A DNA stretch of 64,000 nt. It comes from Palsa-504 sp963756575 (GTDB lineage: Bacteria; Actinomycetota; Actinomycetes; Streptosporangiales; Streptosporangiaceae). Position 1 is the first letter of the stretch, and each line of letters starts with the position of its first letter. This document shows positions 1 to 8,743 of this stretch, one piece after another. Where the stretch lies: the NCBI GenBank assembly GCA_963756575.1, contig CAVWOM010000002.1:1-64000 (forward strand). Direction: 5' to 3'. Position numbers and translations under genes: made by a program. The notes under the pieces were generated by a model. That model did no database searches. It was given only the letters and a program-made list of their open reading frames with translations, and was not told the origin of the DNA.

Positions 1-1
1 G

Positions 2-391
2 GAAGGGGTCGGCTACCTGGCCGCGGCCCTGGTGACGACGGAGGGCACGCAGGTCAGGGTGGGCCGCCCGCCCGCCGATCCCGTCCCGCTGCTCGGCGAG
101 GTCAGGACGGCCCTGGGCGCGGTGCCCGCGGTGCGGCAGGCGTCCCGGGCCTGGCTGTCGGTGCCCGATCAGGGCGAAGGGCTGGTCATCTCCGTAACCC
201 TCGACGACCCGGACAGCGAGACCGCGCATATGGAGGTCCTCGGCGCCGTGGAGCGGGCGGCCGAGCGGGCCTTCCGCGACGGACCGGGACAGGAGTTCCC
301 CATCGACGTCACGTTCCCGGGCGAGGGCGAGCCGGACCAGGTCGACGCCTGGATCTCGGATCACGCCGAGCCCTTCTACATCCGCGCCTAG
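2..391 (+). CDS. SseB-like protein, C-terminal part (5' truncated by window)
   Basis: The reading frame is open from base 2, so the gene begins before the window; about 129 residues are visible. The visible part reads as the C-terminal domain of the enhanced serine sensitivity (SseB) family: a short strand with EGVGYLAAAL, a GRPP turn, then an alpha/beta domain with a repeated helix and the acidic stretch LDDPDSE. The internal GTG at 32 looks like an ordinary Val codon rather than a start. Family function is poorly defined; a cytoplasmic role is likely because no signal peptide or membrane segment is seen. It converges on the suf operon. Confidence 0.55.
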   Translation, partial: EGVGYLAAALVTTEGTQVRVGRPPADPVPLLGEVRTALGAVPAVRQASRAWLSVPDQGEGLVISVTLDDPDSETAHMEVLGAVERAAERAFRDGPGQEFPIDVTFPGEGEPDQVDAWISDHAEPFYIRA

Positions 392-458
392 CCACCCCGG
401 CGCGGATGTCCGCGGCGCGCCGGCTGCCGGAGCGATGGGCCCGGCCGACGGGCAGCAA

Positions 459-827
459 CTAGATGTTGAAGCCGAGGGCGCGAAGCTGCTCGCGACCGTC
501 CTCGGTAATGCTCTCCGGCCCCCACGGCGGCATCCAGACCCAGTTGATGCGGAAGTCCGCCACCAGGCCTTCCAGCGCCTCGCGGGCCTGATCCTCGATC
601 ACGTCCGTCAGCGGGCACGCGGCGCTGGTCAGCGTCATGTCGATAGTGGCGATCCGCTCGGCGTCCACATCGACGCCGTAGACCAGGCCGAGGTCGACGA
701 CGTTGATGCCGAGCTCGGGGTCGACCACGTCGCGCAGCGCCTCGAGCAGGTCCTCCTGCTCCTTGGTCAGCTCGGCCGGAGCCAGCTCCGGGGCTGCCGC
801 TTCGTCCTTGGTCACGTTCTCGGTCAT
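459..827 (-). CDS. sufT: SufT-like metal-sulfur cluster assembly factor (DUF59/MIP18)
   Basis: A 122-residue cytoplasmic protein of the DUF59/MIP18 family, which helps mature Fe-S proteins. The family core is plain: VVDPELGINVVDLGLVYGV, then LTSAACPLTDVI with the conserved Cys, then WMPPWGPESIT near the C-terminus. The start at 827 is chosen because the family begins just before the conserved domain and its ATG overlaps the sufU stop by 4 nt. It is the last gene of the suf operon, matching the order in other actinobacteria. Confidence 0.9.
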   Translation of the reverse strand: MTENVTKDEAAAPELAPAELTKEQEDLLEALRDVVDPELGINVVDLGLVYGVDVDAERIATIDMTLTSAACPLTDVIEDQAREALEGLVADFRINWVWMPPWGPESITEDGREQLRALGFNI

Positions 828-1279
828 TGCTCTGCCTCCATGGCCTGTGCGGTCGCGTCTTTCCATGCCATCCAGCCGAGCAGGGCGCACTTTATCCTGG
901 CCGGGTACTTCGATACGCCGGCGAACGCCACCGCGTCCTCGAGCACGTCCTCGTCCGGCTCGCCCTGGCCCTTGGACTGCATCAGCTCCAGGAAAACCTG
1001 GCTGACGGTCATGGCCTCATCCACCGGCTTGCCGATGACCAGGTCGCTCATGACCGAGGCGCTCGCCTGGCTGATCGAGCAGCCGAGCGAGTCGTAGGAC
1101 ACGTCCTCGACGACGAGCTCGCCGTTGACATCCTTGAGGGTGACCCGCAGCGTCACTTCGTCGCCGCAGACCGGGTTCACGTGGTGCACCTCGGCATCGA
1201 ACGGATCCCGCAGGCCCTTGTGATGGGGATTGCGGTAATGATCCAGGATGATGTCCTGGTACAACGACTCGAGCTGCAT
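824..1279 (-). CDS. sufU: SufU, Fe-S cluster assembly sulfurtransferase
   Basis: A 151-residue SufU (IscU-like) protein. In characterised Gram-positive systems SufU is a zinc protein that accepts persulfide sulfur from SufS. Zinc ligands are visible: C38 and D40 in NPVCGDEV, C67 in SLGCSISQAS and C131 in RIKCALLGW. The characteristic SufU insertion between the second and third Cys, compared with IscU, is present. The start is set at the ATG before QLESLYQDII; the longer frame adds six residues unlike the family. It overlaps sufT by 4 nt and lies 33 nt after sufS. Confidence 0.95.
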   Translation of the reverse strand: MQLESLYQDIILDHYRNPHHKGLRDPFDAEVHHVNPVCGDEVTLRVTLKDVNGELVVEDVSYDSLGCSISQASASVMSDLVIGKPVDEAMTVSQVFLELMQSKGQGEPDEDVLEDAVAFAGVSKYPARIKCALLGWMAWKDATAQAMEAEQ

Positions 1280-1312
1280 CACGTCACCTCCTAACACCGA
1301 CAGGCGGCCTGG

Positions 1313-2557
1313 TCATCCCCGGCCGAAGAAACGCTGGGCGTAGCGGATCCCGTCCGCCAGGGCGTCTACCTCGTCGTGGGTGTTGTACACGTAGAAGCTG
1401 GCCCGCGTGCTGGCCTGCACGCCGAGCGTCCGGTGCAGCGGCCAGGCGCAGTGGTGCCCGGTGCGCACCGCGATGCCGAGCTCGTCCAGCACCTGGCCCA
1501 CGTCGTGCGGGTGGACGCCGTCGATCTCGAAGGCCACCGTGCCGCCGCGGTCCTGCGTGGTGTCCGGGCCGAGGATGCGCACGCCGCGGATCTCGCGCAG
1601 CGCGTCCAGCGCGTGCGCGGTCAGCGCCTCCTCGTGCGCGGCCACGTTGTCCATGCCGAGCGCGGTCAGGTAGTCCACCGCCGCGCCGAGGCCGGCCGCC
1701 TGCGCGACCGGCGGGACGCCGGGCTCGAACTTCGCCGGCGGCGGGAGGAAGGTGGTCTCCTCCATCCGGACGACCTCGATCATCGACCCGCCGGTGAGGA
1801 ACGGCGGCAGCGCGTCGAGGGCCGCGTACCGGCCGTAGAGCACGCCGAGCCCGAGCGGGCCGAGCATCTTGTGCCCGGAGAAGGCGAGAAAGTCCGCCCC
1901 GAGGTCCGCGACGTTCACCGGGTGATGCGGTACCAGCTGGGCGCCGTCCACCAGGAACAGCGCGCCGGCCGCGTGGGCCAGCTCGCCGATCTGGCGCAGC
2001 GGCGGGATCACGCCGGTGACGTTCGACTGCCCGGTCACCGCGACGATCTTGGTGCGCTCGGTGACCAGCGACGGGTCGACGTCGATACGCCCGTCGGGCC
2101 GTTCGGCGAACCACTTCAGCGTCGCCCCGGTGCGCAGCGCGAGCTGCTGCCACGGCACCAGGTTGGCGTGGTGCTCGAGCTCGGAGATGAGGATCTCGTC
2201 GCCGGGCTTCAGCGACCAGGCCAGCCCGAACGCGACCAGGTTGATGGCCTCGGTGGCGGACTTGGTGAAGACAACCTCGTCCGGGGACGCCGCGCCCAGG
2301 AAGGAGGCGACCTTCGCGCGGGTGCCCTCGTAGATCTCGGTGGCCTCCTCGCCCAGGAGGTGGGTGCCGCGGTGAGCGGCGGCGTTGTGCCGCTCGTAGT
2401 AGTTCCGCTCGGCGTCGAGCACCGCGACCGGATGCTGCGAGGTCGCCCCGGAGTCCAGGTAGACCAGGGGCTTGTCGTTCCGCACGGTCCGGGACAGGAT
2501 CGGGAAGTCCTTCCGGATCGCCTCGACGTCGAGGTGATCCGGGTAGCCATCGCTCAC
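1313..2557 (-). CDS. sufS: SufS cysteine desulfurase
   Basis: A 414-residue class V aminotransferase-fold, PLP-dependent cysteine desulfurase that releases sulfur from cysteine for Fe-S assembly. The PLP lysine is K230 in SGHKMLGP, and the catalytic Cys is C370 in RTGHHCAWP, the short-loop form typical of SufS. Length is usual for the family. The GTG start overlaps the sufC stop (GTGA), indicating translational coupling. SufU, encoded just downstream, is the expected sulfur acceptor. Confidence 0.96.
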   Translation of the reverse strand: MSDGYPDHLDVEAIRKDFPILSRTVRNDKPLVYLDSGATSQHPVAVLDAERNYYERHNAAAHRGTHLLGEEATEIYEGTRAKVASFLGAASPDEVVFTKSATEAINLVAFGLAWSLKPGDEILISELEHHANLVPWQQLALRTGATLKWFAERPDGRIDVDPSLVTERTKIVAVTGQSNVTGVIPPLRQIGELAHAAGALFLVDGAQLVPHHPVNVADLGADFLAFSGHKMLGPLGLGVLYGRYAALDALPPFLTGGSMIEVVRMEETTFLPPPAKFEPGVPPVAQAAGLGAAVDYLTALGMDNVAAHEEALTAHALDALREIRGVRILGPDTTQDRGGTVAFEIDGVHPHDVGQVLDELGIAVRTGHHCAWPLHRTLGVQASTRASFYVYNTHDEVDALADGIRYAQRFFGRG

Positions 2558-3315
2558 GCGGGCACCTCGGCGAACTTCTCGTAGCCCTCGTTCTCCAGCA
2601 GGTCGGCCAGCTCGGGGCCGCCCTCCTGGACGACCCGGCCGGCCACGAACACGTGCACGAAGTCCGGCTTCACGTAGCGCAGGATCCGGGTGTAGTGGGT
2701 AATCAGCAGCACGCCGTGGCCGGGCTTGCCGCCGAACCGGTTGATGCCCTCGGAGACCACCTTGAGCGCGTCGACGTCCAGCCCGGAGTCGGTCTCGTCC
2801 AGGATCGCGATCTTCGGGTCGAGCAGCTCGAGCTGCAGGATCTCGTGCCGCTTCTTCTCCCCGCCGGAGAAGCCCTCGTTCAGGTTGCGCTCGGCGAAGG
2901 CCGGGTCGATGGACAGCGCCTTCATGGCCTCACGCAGTTCCTTGACGAACACGCGCAGCTTCGGCGGCTCGCCGCGGACCGCGGTCACCGCGGTGCGCAG
3001 GAAGTTCGACACCGACACGCCGGGCACCTCGACCGGGTACTGCATGGCCAGGAACAGCCCGGACCGGGCGCGCGCGTCCACGCTCATGGCCAGCACGTCC
3101 TCGCCGTCGAGGGTGACGCTGCCCCTTGTGACCAGGTACTTGGGGTGCCCGGCGATCGCGTAGGCCAGGGTGGACTTGCCGGAACCGTTCGGGCCCATGA
3201 TCGCGTGGGTCTCGCCGTCACGGATGGTCAGGTTCACGCCACGCAGGATCTCCCGGTGAACGCCTACGCTCTCCTCCACGCTGACGTGCAGGTCGCGGAT
3301 CTCGAGGGTGGCCAC
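2554..3315 (-). CDS. sufC: SufC, Fe-S assembly ATPase
   Basis: A 253-residue ABC-type ATPase of the SufBCD scaffold. Walker A GPNGSGKS is at about residues 41-48, the signature FSGGEKKR at about 149-156, and Walker B with ILDETDSGLD at about 171-180; the last is the SufC form of the D-loop. It has no membrane partner here and works with SufB and SufD in the cytoplasm. It starts with GTG one base from the end of the Rieske gene and overlaps sufS by 4 nt. Confidence 0.96.
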   Translation of the reverse strand: MATLEIRDLHVSVEESVGVHREILRGVNLTIRDGETHAIMGPNGSGKSTLAYAIAGHPKYLVTRGSVTLDGEDVLAMSVDARARSGLFLAMQYPVEVPGVSVSNFLRTAVTAVRGEPPKLRVFVKELREAMKALSIDPAFAERNLNEGFSGGEKKRHEILQLELLDPKIAILDETDSGLDVDALKVVSEGINRFGGKPGHGVLLITHYTRILRYVKPDFVHVFVAGRVVQEGGPELADLLENEGYEKFAEVPA

Positions 3316-3316
3316 G

Positions 3317-3658
3317 TTATGACTCCTTGTTGATGGGCAGCGCGACGTAGATGTCGTCGCCTTCGATCTTGACGGGATAAACCGGGACCGGCTCGGTGGC
3401 CGGCAGCCCGGTGGGCTGCCCGGTCCGCAGGTCGAAGCAGGACCCGTGCAGCCAGCACTCCACCGTCCGGTCGTAGATCTCGCCCTCGGACAGCGGCACC
3501 TCGGCGTGCGAGCACACGTCCCGTATCGCGTAGATCTCGCCTTCGGCCCGGGCCACCGCGACCGGCTCGCCCGCTACCTCCACACCGAGGACGCCCTCGG
3601 CCGGGATCTCGGAAAGCGCGCAGGCCCGGACGTACACCGGGGTGTCGGTTTCCGCCAT
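3317..3658 (-). CDS. Rieske-type [2Fe-2S] ferredoxin of the suf operon
   Basis: A roughly 113-residue non-haem iron oxygenase ferredoxin-like protein. The two Rieske boxes are visible: CSHAEVPLSEG (C-x-H) and CWLHGSCFDL (C-x2-H), about 17 residues apart. Actinobacterial suf operons commonly carry this gene between sufD and sufC, where an electron-supply role is assumed but unproven. A GTG one codon upstream (3661) could also start it, overlapping the sufD stop; the ATG is used here. It is soluble, with no leader peptide. Confidence 0.9.
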   Translation of the reverse strand: MAETDTPVYVRACALSEIPAEGVLGVEVAGEPVAVARAEGEIYAIRDVCSHAEVPLSEGEIYDRTVECWLHGSCFDLRTGQPTGLPATEPVPVYPVKIEGDDIYVALPINKES

Positions 3659-4818
3659 CACCGCGCTCCTGAGGGTGTCGGCCTGGACAGCTCGGCCTCG
3701 ATCGCCGCGCTGATGCGATCCCGCAGCTCGGGCACCTCGATGGTGCTGATCAGCTGGCCGAAGAAACCGCGGATGACCAGCTTGCGAGCCTCGTCGAACG
3801 GGATGCCCCGGGCCATCAGGTAGAACAGGTGGTGGTCCTCGAGCCTGCCGCTGGCGCTGGCGTGCCCGGCCCCGGTGATCTCCCCGGTGAGGATCTCCAG
3901 GTTCGGCACCGAGTCCACCCGGGTGCCGTCGGTCAGCACCAGGTTCCGGTTGTACTCGTAGGTATCGGTGCCCTCGGCCTCGGGCCTGATCAGCACGTCG
4001 CCGATCCAGACCGCGTGCGCGCCCTCGCCTTGCAGCGCGCCCTTGTAGGTGACGCGGCTGCGGCAGCGCGGCACGTCGTGGTCGACGAACAGCCGGTGCT
4101 CGATGTGCTGGCCCGCGTCGGCGAAGTACAGCCCGGTGAGCTCGGCGTCGCCGCCGGGCGCGCCGTAGCGGATCGACGGGGCCAGCCGGACCACGGACCC
4201 GCCCAGCGTGACCGCCGTGTGCCGCAGCCGGGCGTCGCGGCCCAGCGCGGCGTAGTGCTGCGTCACGTGCACCGCGTCGTCGTCCCAGTCCTGCAGGCTG
4301 ATCACGGACAGCGCGGCGCCGTCCCCCACCACCAGCTCAACGTTGTCGGCGTAGGTGGCGCTGCCCCGGTGGTCGAGCACCACCACGGCCCGCGAGAACG
4401 GCTCGGCCTGCACCAGCAGGTGCCCGTAGCCCGTCCCTCCGTCGCCGGTCACGGTGACGACCGTGGGGCGGGACGCCTCGGCTTCGGCCGGCACCGTGAT
4501 CACGGTCGCCTCGGCGAAGCTCGCATAGGCGCGGGCGCTCACCCGGTCAGCCGGGATGAAGCTGGGGGCGGGCAAGGACCCACCCCGTTCGGCCGTAGTG
4601 ATCTTGACCTCGGGGGCCGGGTCGACTTCCGCGGTCACCTTCCCGGACGGAGCCGGCGGCTCGTCCGTGTGCAGGCCGCGCAGCCGGGCCAGCGGGGTGA
4701 ACCGCCACTCCTCCTCGCGGCCGCCCGGCACGGGGAAATCCGCCGGGTCGTACGAGCGGTGCTCGTGCGCGCTTGTGACGGGGGCGGATTCCACCGCTCC
4801 CTGAAGTCCAGCCGACAT
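3658..4818 (-). CDS. sufD: SufD, Fe-S scaffold subunit
   Basis: A 386-residue SufD, paralogue of SufB and partner of SufC in the SufBCD scaffold. The family beta-helix core is present with GRDARLRHTAVTLGG, followed by the C-terminal GITGAGHAS-type segment and EDHHLFYLMARGIPFDEAR. The frame is open further upstream, but that extension is the antisense-like overlap with sufB. The ATG at 4818 sits in a TGATG junction with the sufB stop and gives the usual length. Confidence 0.95.
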   Translation of the reverse strand: MSAGLQGAVESAPVTSAHEHRSYDPADFPVPGGREEEWRFTPLARLRGLHTDEPPAPSGKVTAEVDPAPEVKITTAERGGSLPAPSFIPADRVSARAYASFAEATVITVPAEAEASRPTVVTVTGDGGTGYGHLLVQAEPFSRAVVVLDHRGSATYADNVELVVGDGAALSVISLQDWDDDAVHVTQHYAALGRDARLRHTAVTLGGSVVRLAPSIRYGAPGGDAELTGLYFADAGQHIEHRLFVDHDVPRCRSRVTYKGALQGEGAHAVWIGDVLIRPEAEGTDTYEYNRNLVLTDGTRVDSVPNLEILTGEITGAGHASASGRLEDHHLFYLMARGIPFDEARKLVIRGFFGQLISTIEVPELRDRISAAIEAELSRPTPSGAR

Positions 4819-6230
4819 CAGCCGACCGCCCCCTCCATCTGCAGTTCGATCAGGCGGTTCAGCTCGAGCGCGTACTCCATCGGGAGCTCGCGGGCGATCG
4901 GCTCGACGAACCCGCGGACGATCGTGGCCATGGCCTCGTCCTCGGTCATGCCGCGGCTCATCAGGTAGAACAGCTGATCCTCGGAAATCTTGGAGACGGT
5001 CGCCTCGTGGGCCATCTCCACGTCGTCCTCGCGGACGTCGACGTACGGGTAGGTGTCGCTGCGGCTGACCGTGTCCACGAGCAGCGCGTCGCACTTGACG
5101 TTGGACTTGGAGTGCTCGGAGCCTTCCCGCACCTCGACCAGGCCGCGGTAGGAGGTCCGGCCGCCGCCCCGCGCCACCGACTTGGACACGATGGAGGACG
5201 ACGTGTTCGGCGCGCAGTGCACCATCTTGGCGCCGGCGTCCTGGTGCTGGCCCTCGCCGGCGAACGCGACCGAGAGCGTCTCCCCCTTGGCGTGCTCACC
5301 CATCAGGTAGATCGCCGGGTACTTCATCGTCACCTTGGAGCCGATGTTGCCGTCAACCCACTCCATCGTCGCGCCCTGCTGGGCGACGGCGCGCTTGGTC
5401 ACCAGGTTGTAGACGTTGTTCGACCAGTTCTGGATGGTGGTGTACCGGCAGCGCGCGTCCTTCTTCACGATGATCTCGACCACCGCGGAGTGCAGCGAGT
5501 CGGACTTGTAGATCGGCGCGGTGCAGCCTTCGACGTAGTGCACGTAGGCACCCTCGTCCACGATGATCAGGGTCCGCTCGAACTGGCCCATGTTCTCGGT
5601 GTTGATCCGGAAGTAGGCCTGCAGCGGGATCTCGACCTTGACGTTCTTCGGCACGTAGATGAACGAGCCGCCGGACCACACCGCGGAGTTCAGCGAGGCG
5701 AACTTGTTGTCGCCGACCGGGATCACCGTGCCGAAGTACTCGCGGAACAGGTCCGGGTGCTCCTTCAGCGCGGTGTCCGTGTCGAGGAAGATGACGCCCT
5801 TCTCCTCGAGGTCCTCCCGGATCTTGTGGTACACGACCTCGGACTCGTACTGGGCGGCGACGCCGGCGATGAGGCGCTGCTTCTCCGCCTCGGGGATGCC
5901 GAGCCGGTCGTAGGTGCTCTTGATGTCGGCGGGCAGCTCGTCCCAGTTCGCCGCCTGCTTCTCGGTGGAGCGGACGAAGTACTTGATGTTGCCGAAGTCG
6001 ATGCCGGTCAGGTCGGCGCCCCAATTCGGCATCGGCTTGCGGCCGAAGTACTTCAGTCCCCGCAGCCGCAGGTCGAGCATCCACTCCGGCTCGTTCTTGC
6101 GCGCCGAGATGTCACGGACCACCTCTTCGGACAGGCCGCGGCGCGCGGAGGCTCCTGCTACGTCCGAGTCGGCCCAGCCGAACTTGTACGTGCCGAGCCC
6201 TTCAAGCTGCTCCTGCGTGGTGGTTGTCAT
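4818..6230 (-). CDS. sufB: SufB, Fe-S scaffold subunit
   Basis: A 470-residue SufB, on which Fe-S clusters are built. Recognisable blocks include FVRSTEKQAANWDELP, YVEGCTAPIYKSDSLH, IQNWSNNVYNLVTKR and the C-terminal EDQLFYLMSRGMTEDEA. Length is normal for the family. The start is the ATG before TTTTQEQLEG, one base after the sufR stop; the longer frame reads back into sufR. It is the first structural gene after the regulator. Confidence 0.97.
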   Translation of the reverse strand: MTTTTQEQLEGLGTYKFGWADSDVAGASARRGLSEEVVRDISARKNEPEWMLDLRLRGLKYFGRKPMPNWGADLTGIDFGNIKYFVRSTEKQAANWDELPADIKSTYDRLGIPEAEKQRLIAGVAAQYESEVVYHKIREDLEEKGVIFLDTDTALKEHPDLFREYFGTVIPVGDNKFASLNSAVWSGGSFIYVPKNVKVEIPLQAYFRINTENMGQFERTLIIVDEGAYVHYVEGCTAPIYKSDSLHSAVVEIIVKKDARCRYTTIQNWSNNVYNLVTKRAVAQQGATMEWVDGNIGSKVTMKYPAIYLMGEHAKGETLSVAFAGEGQHQDAGAKMVHCAPNTSSSIVSKSVARGGGRTSYRGLVEVREGSEHSKSNVKCDALLVDTVSRSDTYPYVDVREDDVEMAHEATVSKISEDQLFYLMSRGMTEDEAMATIVRGFVEPIARELPMEYALELNRLIELQMEGAVG

Positions 6231-6231
6231 A

Positions 6232-7056
6232 TCAAGAGCCCTCCGGACCCTGGGGTGTCTCACTGGTTACGGGTACTGCAACAGAATCGGCGGTGATCGC
6301 CTTCCCGACGCTGGTGACGTGCGTGGTGCAGATGCCGTCGCCGTGGGCGATCGTAGCGAGCCGCTGCACCGGCGTGCCCAGCAGCCGGCCGAAGGCCTCG
6401 GTCTCGGCCTCGCACAGCTGCGGGAACTCGGCCGCCACGTGCGCGACCGGGCAGTGGTGCTGGCAGAGCTGCGCTCCGCTCACCGCGGGCCCGCTGCTCA
6501 CGCCGGGCTCCCGGCCGCCGAACGGGAGCGCGGGCGCGGGGCCCGCGGACGCGGCGTAGCCGTCGGCGGACAGCGCCTCGGCCAGCGCCTGGACCCGGCT
6601 GGCCAGCTCCCCCCGGGCGACCGCGGGAGCGTACCGGCGCTCCAGGTCGGACACCTGCCTGCGGGCGAACTCGCTGATCGCCGCCGGGCCCGCCGTCTCG
6701 GCCAGGAACCGCAGCGCGCTGCTGGCCAGGTCGTCGTAGGCGTGCTCGAAGGCGCTGCGGCCCGCGTCGGTGATGACGAAGACCTTGGCCGGGCGGCCCC
6801 GCCCCCGGTTCCCGTAGGCCCTGGCCGTCCTGGTCTCGATGAGGCCCTCGGCCAGGAGGTTGTCCAGGTGACGGCGGATGGCGGCGGGCGTGAGCCCGAG
6901 CCGCCCGCCGAGCGTGGCCGCGGTGGACGGCCCGAGCTCGAGGATCAGCCGCGCGACCTGCCCCCGGGTGGGGGCACTGCTCGCCGGGGCGGTACCCGCC
7001 AGAGCAGCACTCACCGCGCCCCGGGCGGGGGCGTCAGCTGCTCCGACGTTTTTCAC
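6232..7056 (-). CDS. sufR: SufR-like Fe-S-sensing transcriptional repressor
   Basis: About 274 residues: an N-terminal winged helix (RGQVARLILELGPSTAATLG, then AAIRRHLDNLLAEGLIE and a GNRGRGRPAK wing) and a C-terminal half with clustered Cys and His (CQHHCPVAHV, then FPQLC and DGICTTHV). These match the cluster-binding cysteines of SufR proteins, which repress suf genes when they hold a cluster. The proposed start is a GTG at 7056 beside the upstream 23-nt repeat. Earlier in-frame starts lie within or beyond the putative operator, so the exact start is uncertain. Confidence 0.88.
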   Translation of the reverse strand: MKNVGAADAPARGAVSAALAGTAPASSAPTRGQVARLILELGPSTAATLGGRLGLTPAAIRRHLDNLLAEGLIETRTARAYGNRGRGRPAKVFVITDAGRSAFEHAYDDLASSALRFLAETAGPAAISEFARRQVSDLERRYAPAVARGELASRVQALAEALSADGYAASAGPAPALPFGGREPGVSSGPAVSGAQLCQHHCPVAHVAAEFPQLCEAETEAFGRLLGTPVQRLATIAHGDGICTTHVTSVGKAITADSVAVPVTSETPQGPEGS

Positions 7057-7122
7057 AACATCATTGTGCCGTAAATAGCGGGGTGCGTGCAAATTTTTAC
7101 ACAACATCAACGTGACGTAAAT
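7054..7122 (-). promoter_or_regulatory. suf control region: 23-bp direct repeat, probable SufR operator
   Basis: Two 23-bp copies lie at 7054-7076 and 7100-7122, matching at 20 of 23 positions and exactly 46 bp apart. Each contains cacaacatca followed by cgtaaat. The right copy holds an imperfect inverted repeat, acatca-N3-tgacgt. The left copy abuts the proposed sufR start. A weak promoter fit on the minus strand is TTGCAC-N18-CACAAT, which would give a nearly leaderless sufR transcript. SufR autoregulation is known in other bacteria; binding here is inferred. Confidence 0.5.
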
Positions 7123-8126
7123 CACGGCTCTCCGGCCGACGTGCGCGTCAGGCGCAGCAGCCGCTCGGCGTTGCCGCCGGCGATCTTCGCCTTGTCCGCC
7201 GGGGCCAGCGGGAGCGCGTCGAGCAGGGACCGCCCCGCCGCGTTGCCGCCGAACGGGTAGTCGACGCTGAACAGCACCCGGTCCACCCCGAGCACCTGCA
7301 CGGTGCACAGCACCGGCGGCAGGCTGAACAGCCCGCTGGTGGTCACCCAGATGTTCCGCCGGAAGTACTCGGACGGCTTCAGCGCCAGTCCGGACGGCCC
7401 CAGCCTGGCCGGGCCCAGCATCGCGTCGATCCGGTCCAGCATGAACGGCACCATCTCACCGCAGTGCCCGATGATCATCCGCAGTCCCGGGTACCGGTCG
7501 AACACGCCGGTGGCGATCATGCGCAGCACGTGCAGGCCGGCCTCGGCGTGCCAGCCCCAGGCGCCGGTGGCCAGGCGTCCCGCCACGGCGGGCGGGAGGC
7601 CCTGGTACAGCACCTCCCGCAGCGCGGCCGACGGCGGCGCGGGGTGCAGGTAGAGCGGTACGTCGAGCCGCTCGAACCGCTCGAGCAGCGGGCCGAACCG
7701 GGGCTCGTCGAGGAAGGCGTCGTTGGATCCCAGCGTGCTGTTGATCATGGCGCCGGCCAGGCCGAGCTCGGTGACGGCGCGTTCCAGCTCGCCGGCGGCG
7801 GCGGCCGGGTCGGCGGTCGGCAGCGTCGCGAAGCCGCCGAACCGGTCCGGGTGCGCCGCCACCGCCCCGGCCAGCTGGTCGTTGGCCGCCCGGGCGCGGG
7901 CGACTCCCTCCGGGCCGGGCAGCCCCTGGGCGGCCGGCGCCACGTGCGAGATGACCTGCAGGTCGATGCCGCTGGCGTCCATGTCGGCCAGCCGCGCCGG
8001 GCCGAGGTCGCGCAGCTGGCCGCCGAGCTCCGGGCCCCACATGGCCAGCGGGCCCGTGCCGGGCGGCGGGGCGAGTCCGGGCGCCAGGAAGTGCTCTTCG
8101 AGCGCAATCGTCCGCATCCTGGTCAT
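7122..8126 (-). CDS. Amidohydrolase family protein (ACMSD/resorcylate decarboxylase-like)
   Basis: A 334-residue metal-dependent TIM-barrel protein of the amidohydrolase-2 family. It begins with the family strand MRTIALEEHFLAP (E-x-H metal site), has YLHPAPP mid-protein, RMIIGHCGEMVPFMLDRID with the metal-binding His, and RVLFSVDYPFGGN with the catalytic Asp near the C-terminus. Relatives decarboxylate or hydrolyse aromatic or muconate-type acids; the substrate cannot be told here. Its stop touches the suf operator region, so its 3' end overlaps the sufR control sequence. Confidence 0.82.
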   Translation of the reverse strand: MTRMRTIALEEHFLAPGLAPPPGTGPLAMWGPELGGQLRDLGPARLADMDASGIDLQVISHVAPAAQGLPGPEGVARARAANDQLAGAVAAHPDRFGGFATLPTADPAAAAGELERAVTELGLAGAMINSTLGSNDAFLDEPRFGPLLERFERLDVPLYLHPAPPSAALREVLYQGLPPAVAGRLATGAWGWHAEAGLHVLRMIATGVFDRYPGLRMIIGHCGEMVPFMLDRIDAMLGPARLGPSGLALKPSEYFRRNIWVTTSGLFSLPPVLCTVQVLGVDRVLFSVDYPFGGNAAGRSLLDALPLAPADKAKIAGGNAERLLRLTRTSAGEP

Positions 8127-8235
8127 TGTGCCAGCCCGGCCAGCTATCTCCGGAACCTCATCGGGTGTCCGTCCGGCAGCCCCTGATACGCCACCGGGCC
8201 GCCGGGGCCTAGGACGACGACCGCACTCCGCGCCG

Positions 8236-8655
8236 TCACTGGCCGGCTTCGTCGGCTGCGATGTCCCGGGCGTAGAAACCCGGCCGGTCGGGATCGATGT
8301 TGTAGGCCACGATCCGGCCCGGGCAGATGCGGATGAAGCTCGTGCTCAGGTGCTCGTCCGGTGGCACGGCCAGCGACGCCGCCTCCGCCCGGCCCCTGAT
8401 CTCCAGGAAGCGCATTCCGGACGCTCCCTCACCCACCGCGTCGTCCACCACGAAGGACACATCCGGCCGGAGGCTGATGTTGCGGAACTTCGCCGACGAT
8501 TCCATCCCGAAGCCGAAGATGTCGATCGTGCCGAGGGCGGCGTTGAGGGTGAAGCCGACGGGCTTGTTCTGCGGGGTGCCATCGGCCGCGACCGTCGCCA
8601 GCCGTCCGCGTTGCTGACCAGCCAGATATGCCTCTTCGGCAGTGGTGAAAGCCAT
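8236..8655 (-). CDS. PPOX-class F420/FMN-dependent protein
   Basis: A 139-residue split-barrel protein of the pyridoxamine 5'-phosphate oxidase-like superfamily. Features are an N-terminal helix (FTTAEEAYLAGQQRGRLATV), ADGTPQNKPVGF, then KFRNISLRPDVSFVVDD and a C-terminal strand with ICPGRIVAYNID. Actinobacterial members of this length usually bind F420 or flavin, and many carry a PPOX-class F420-dependent label. The physiological substrate is unknown. It is monocistronic, followed after an 88-bp gap by the convergently placed end of valS upstream on the same strand. Confidence 0.75.
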   Translation of the reverse strand: MAFTTAEEAYLAGQQRGRLATVAADGTPQNKPVGFTLNAALGTIDIFGFGMESSAKFRNISLRPDVSFVVDDAVGEGASGMRFLEIRGRAEAASLAVPPDEHLSTSFIRICPGRIVAYNIDPDRPGFYARDIAADEAGQ

Positions 8656-8743
8656 GGCCAGACCCTACGATGCGGCAACCGCGCCCGCATCGGCCGCCAG
8701 CCCGGCCGGCTCCGCGACCATTGACCTAGGCCGGGGGCGGCGC

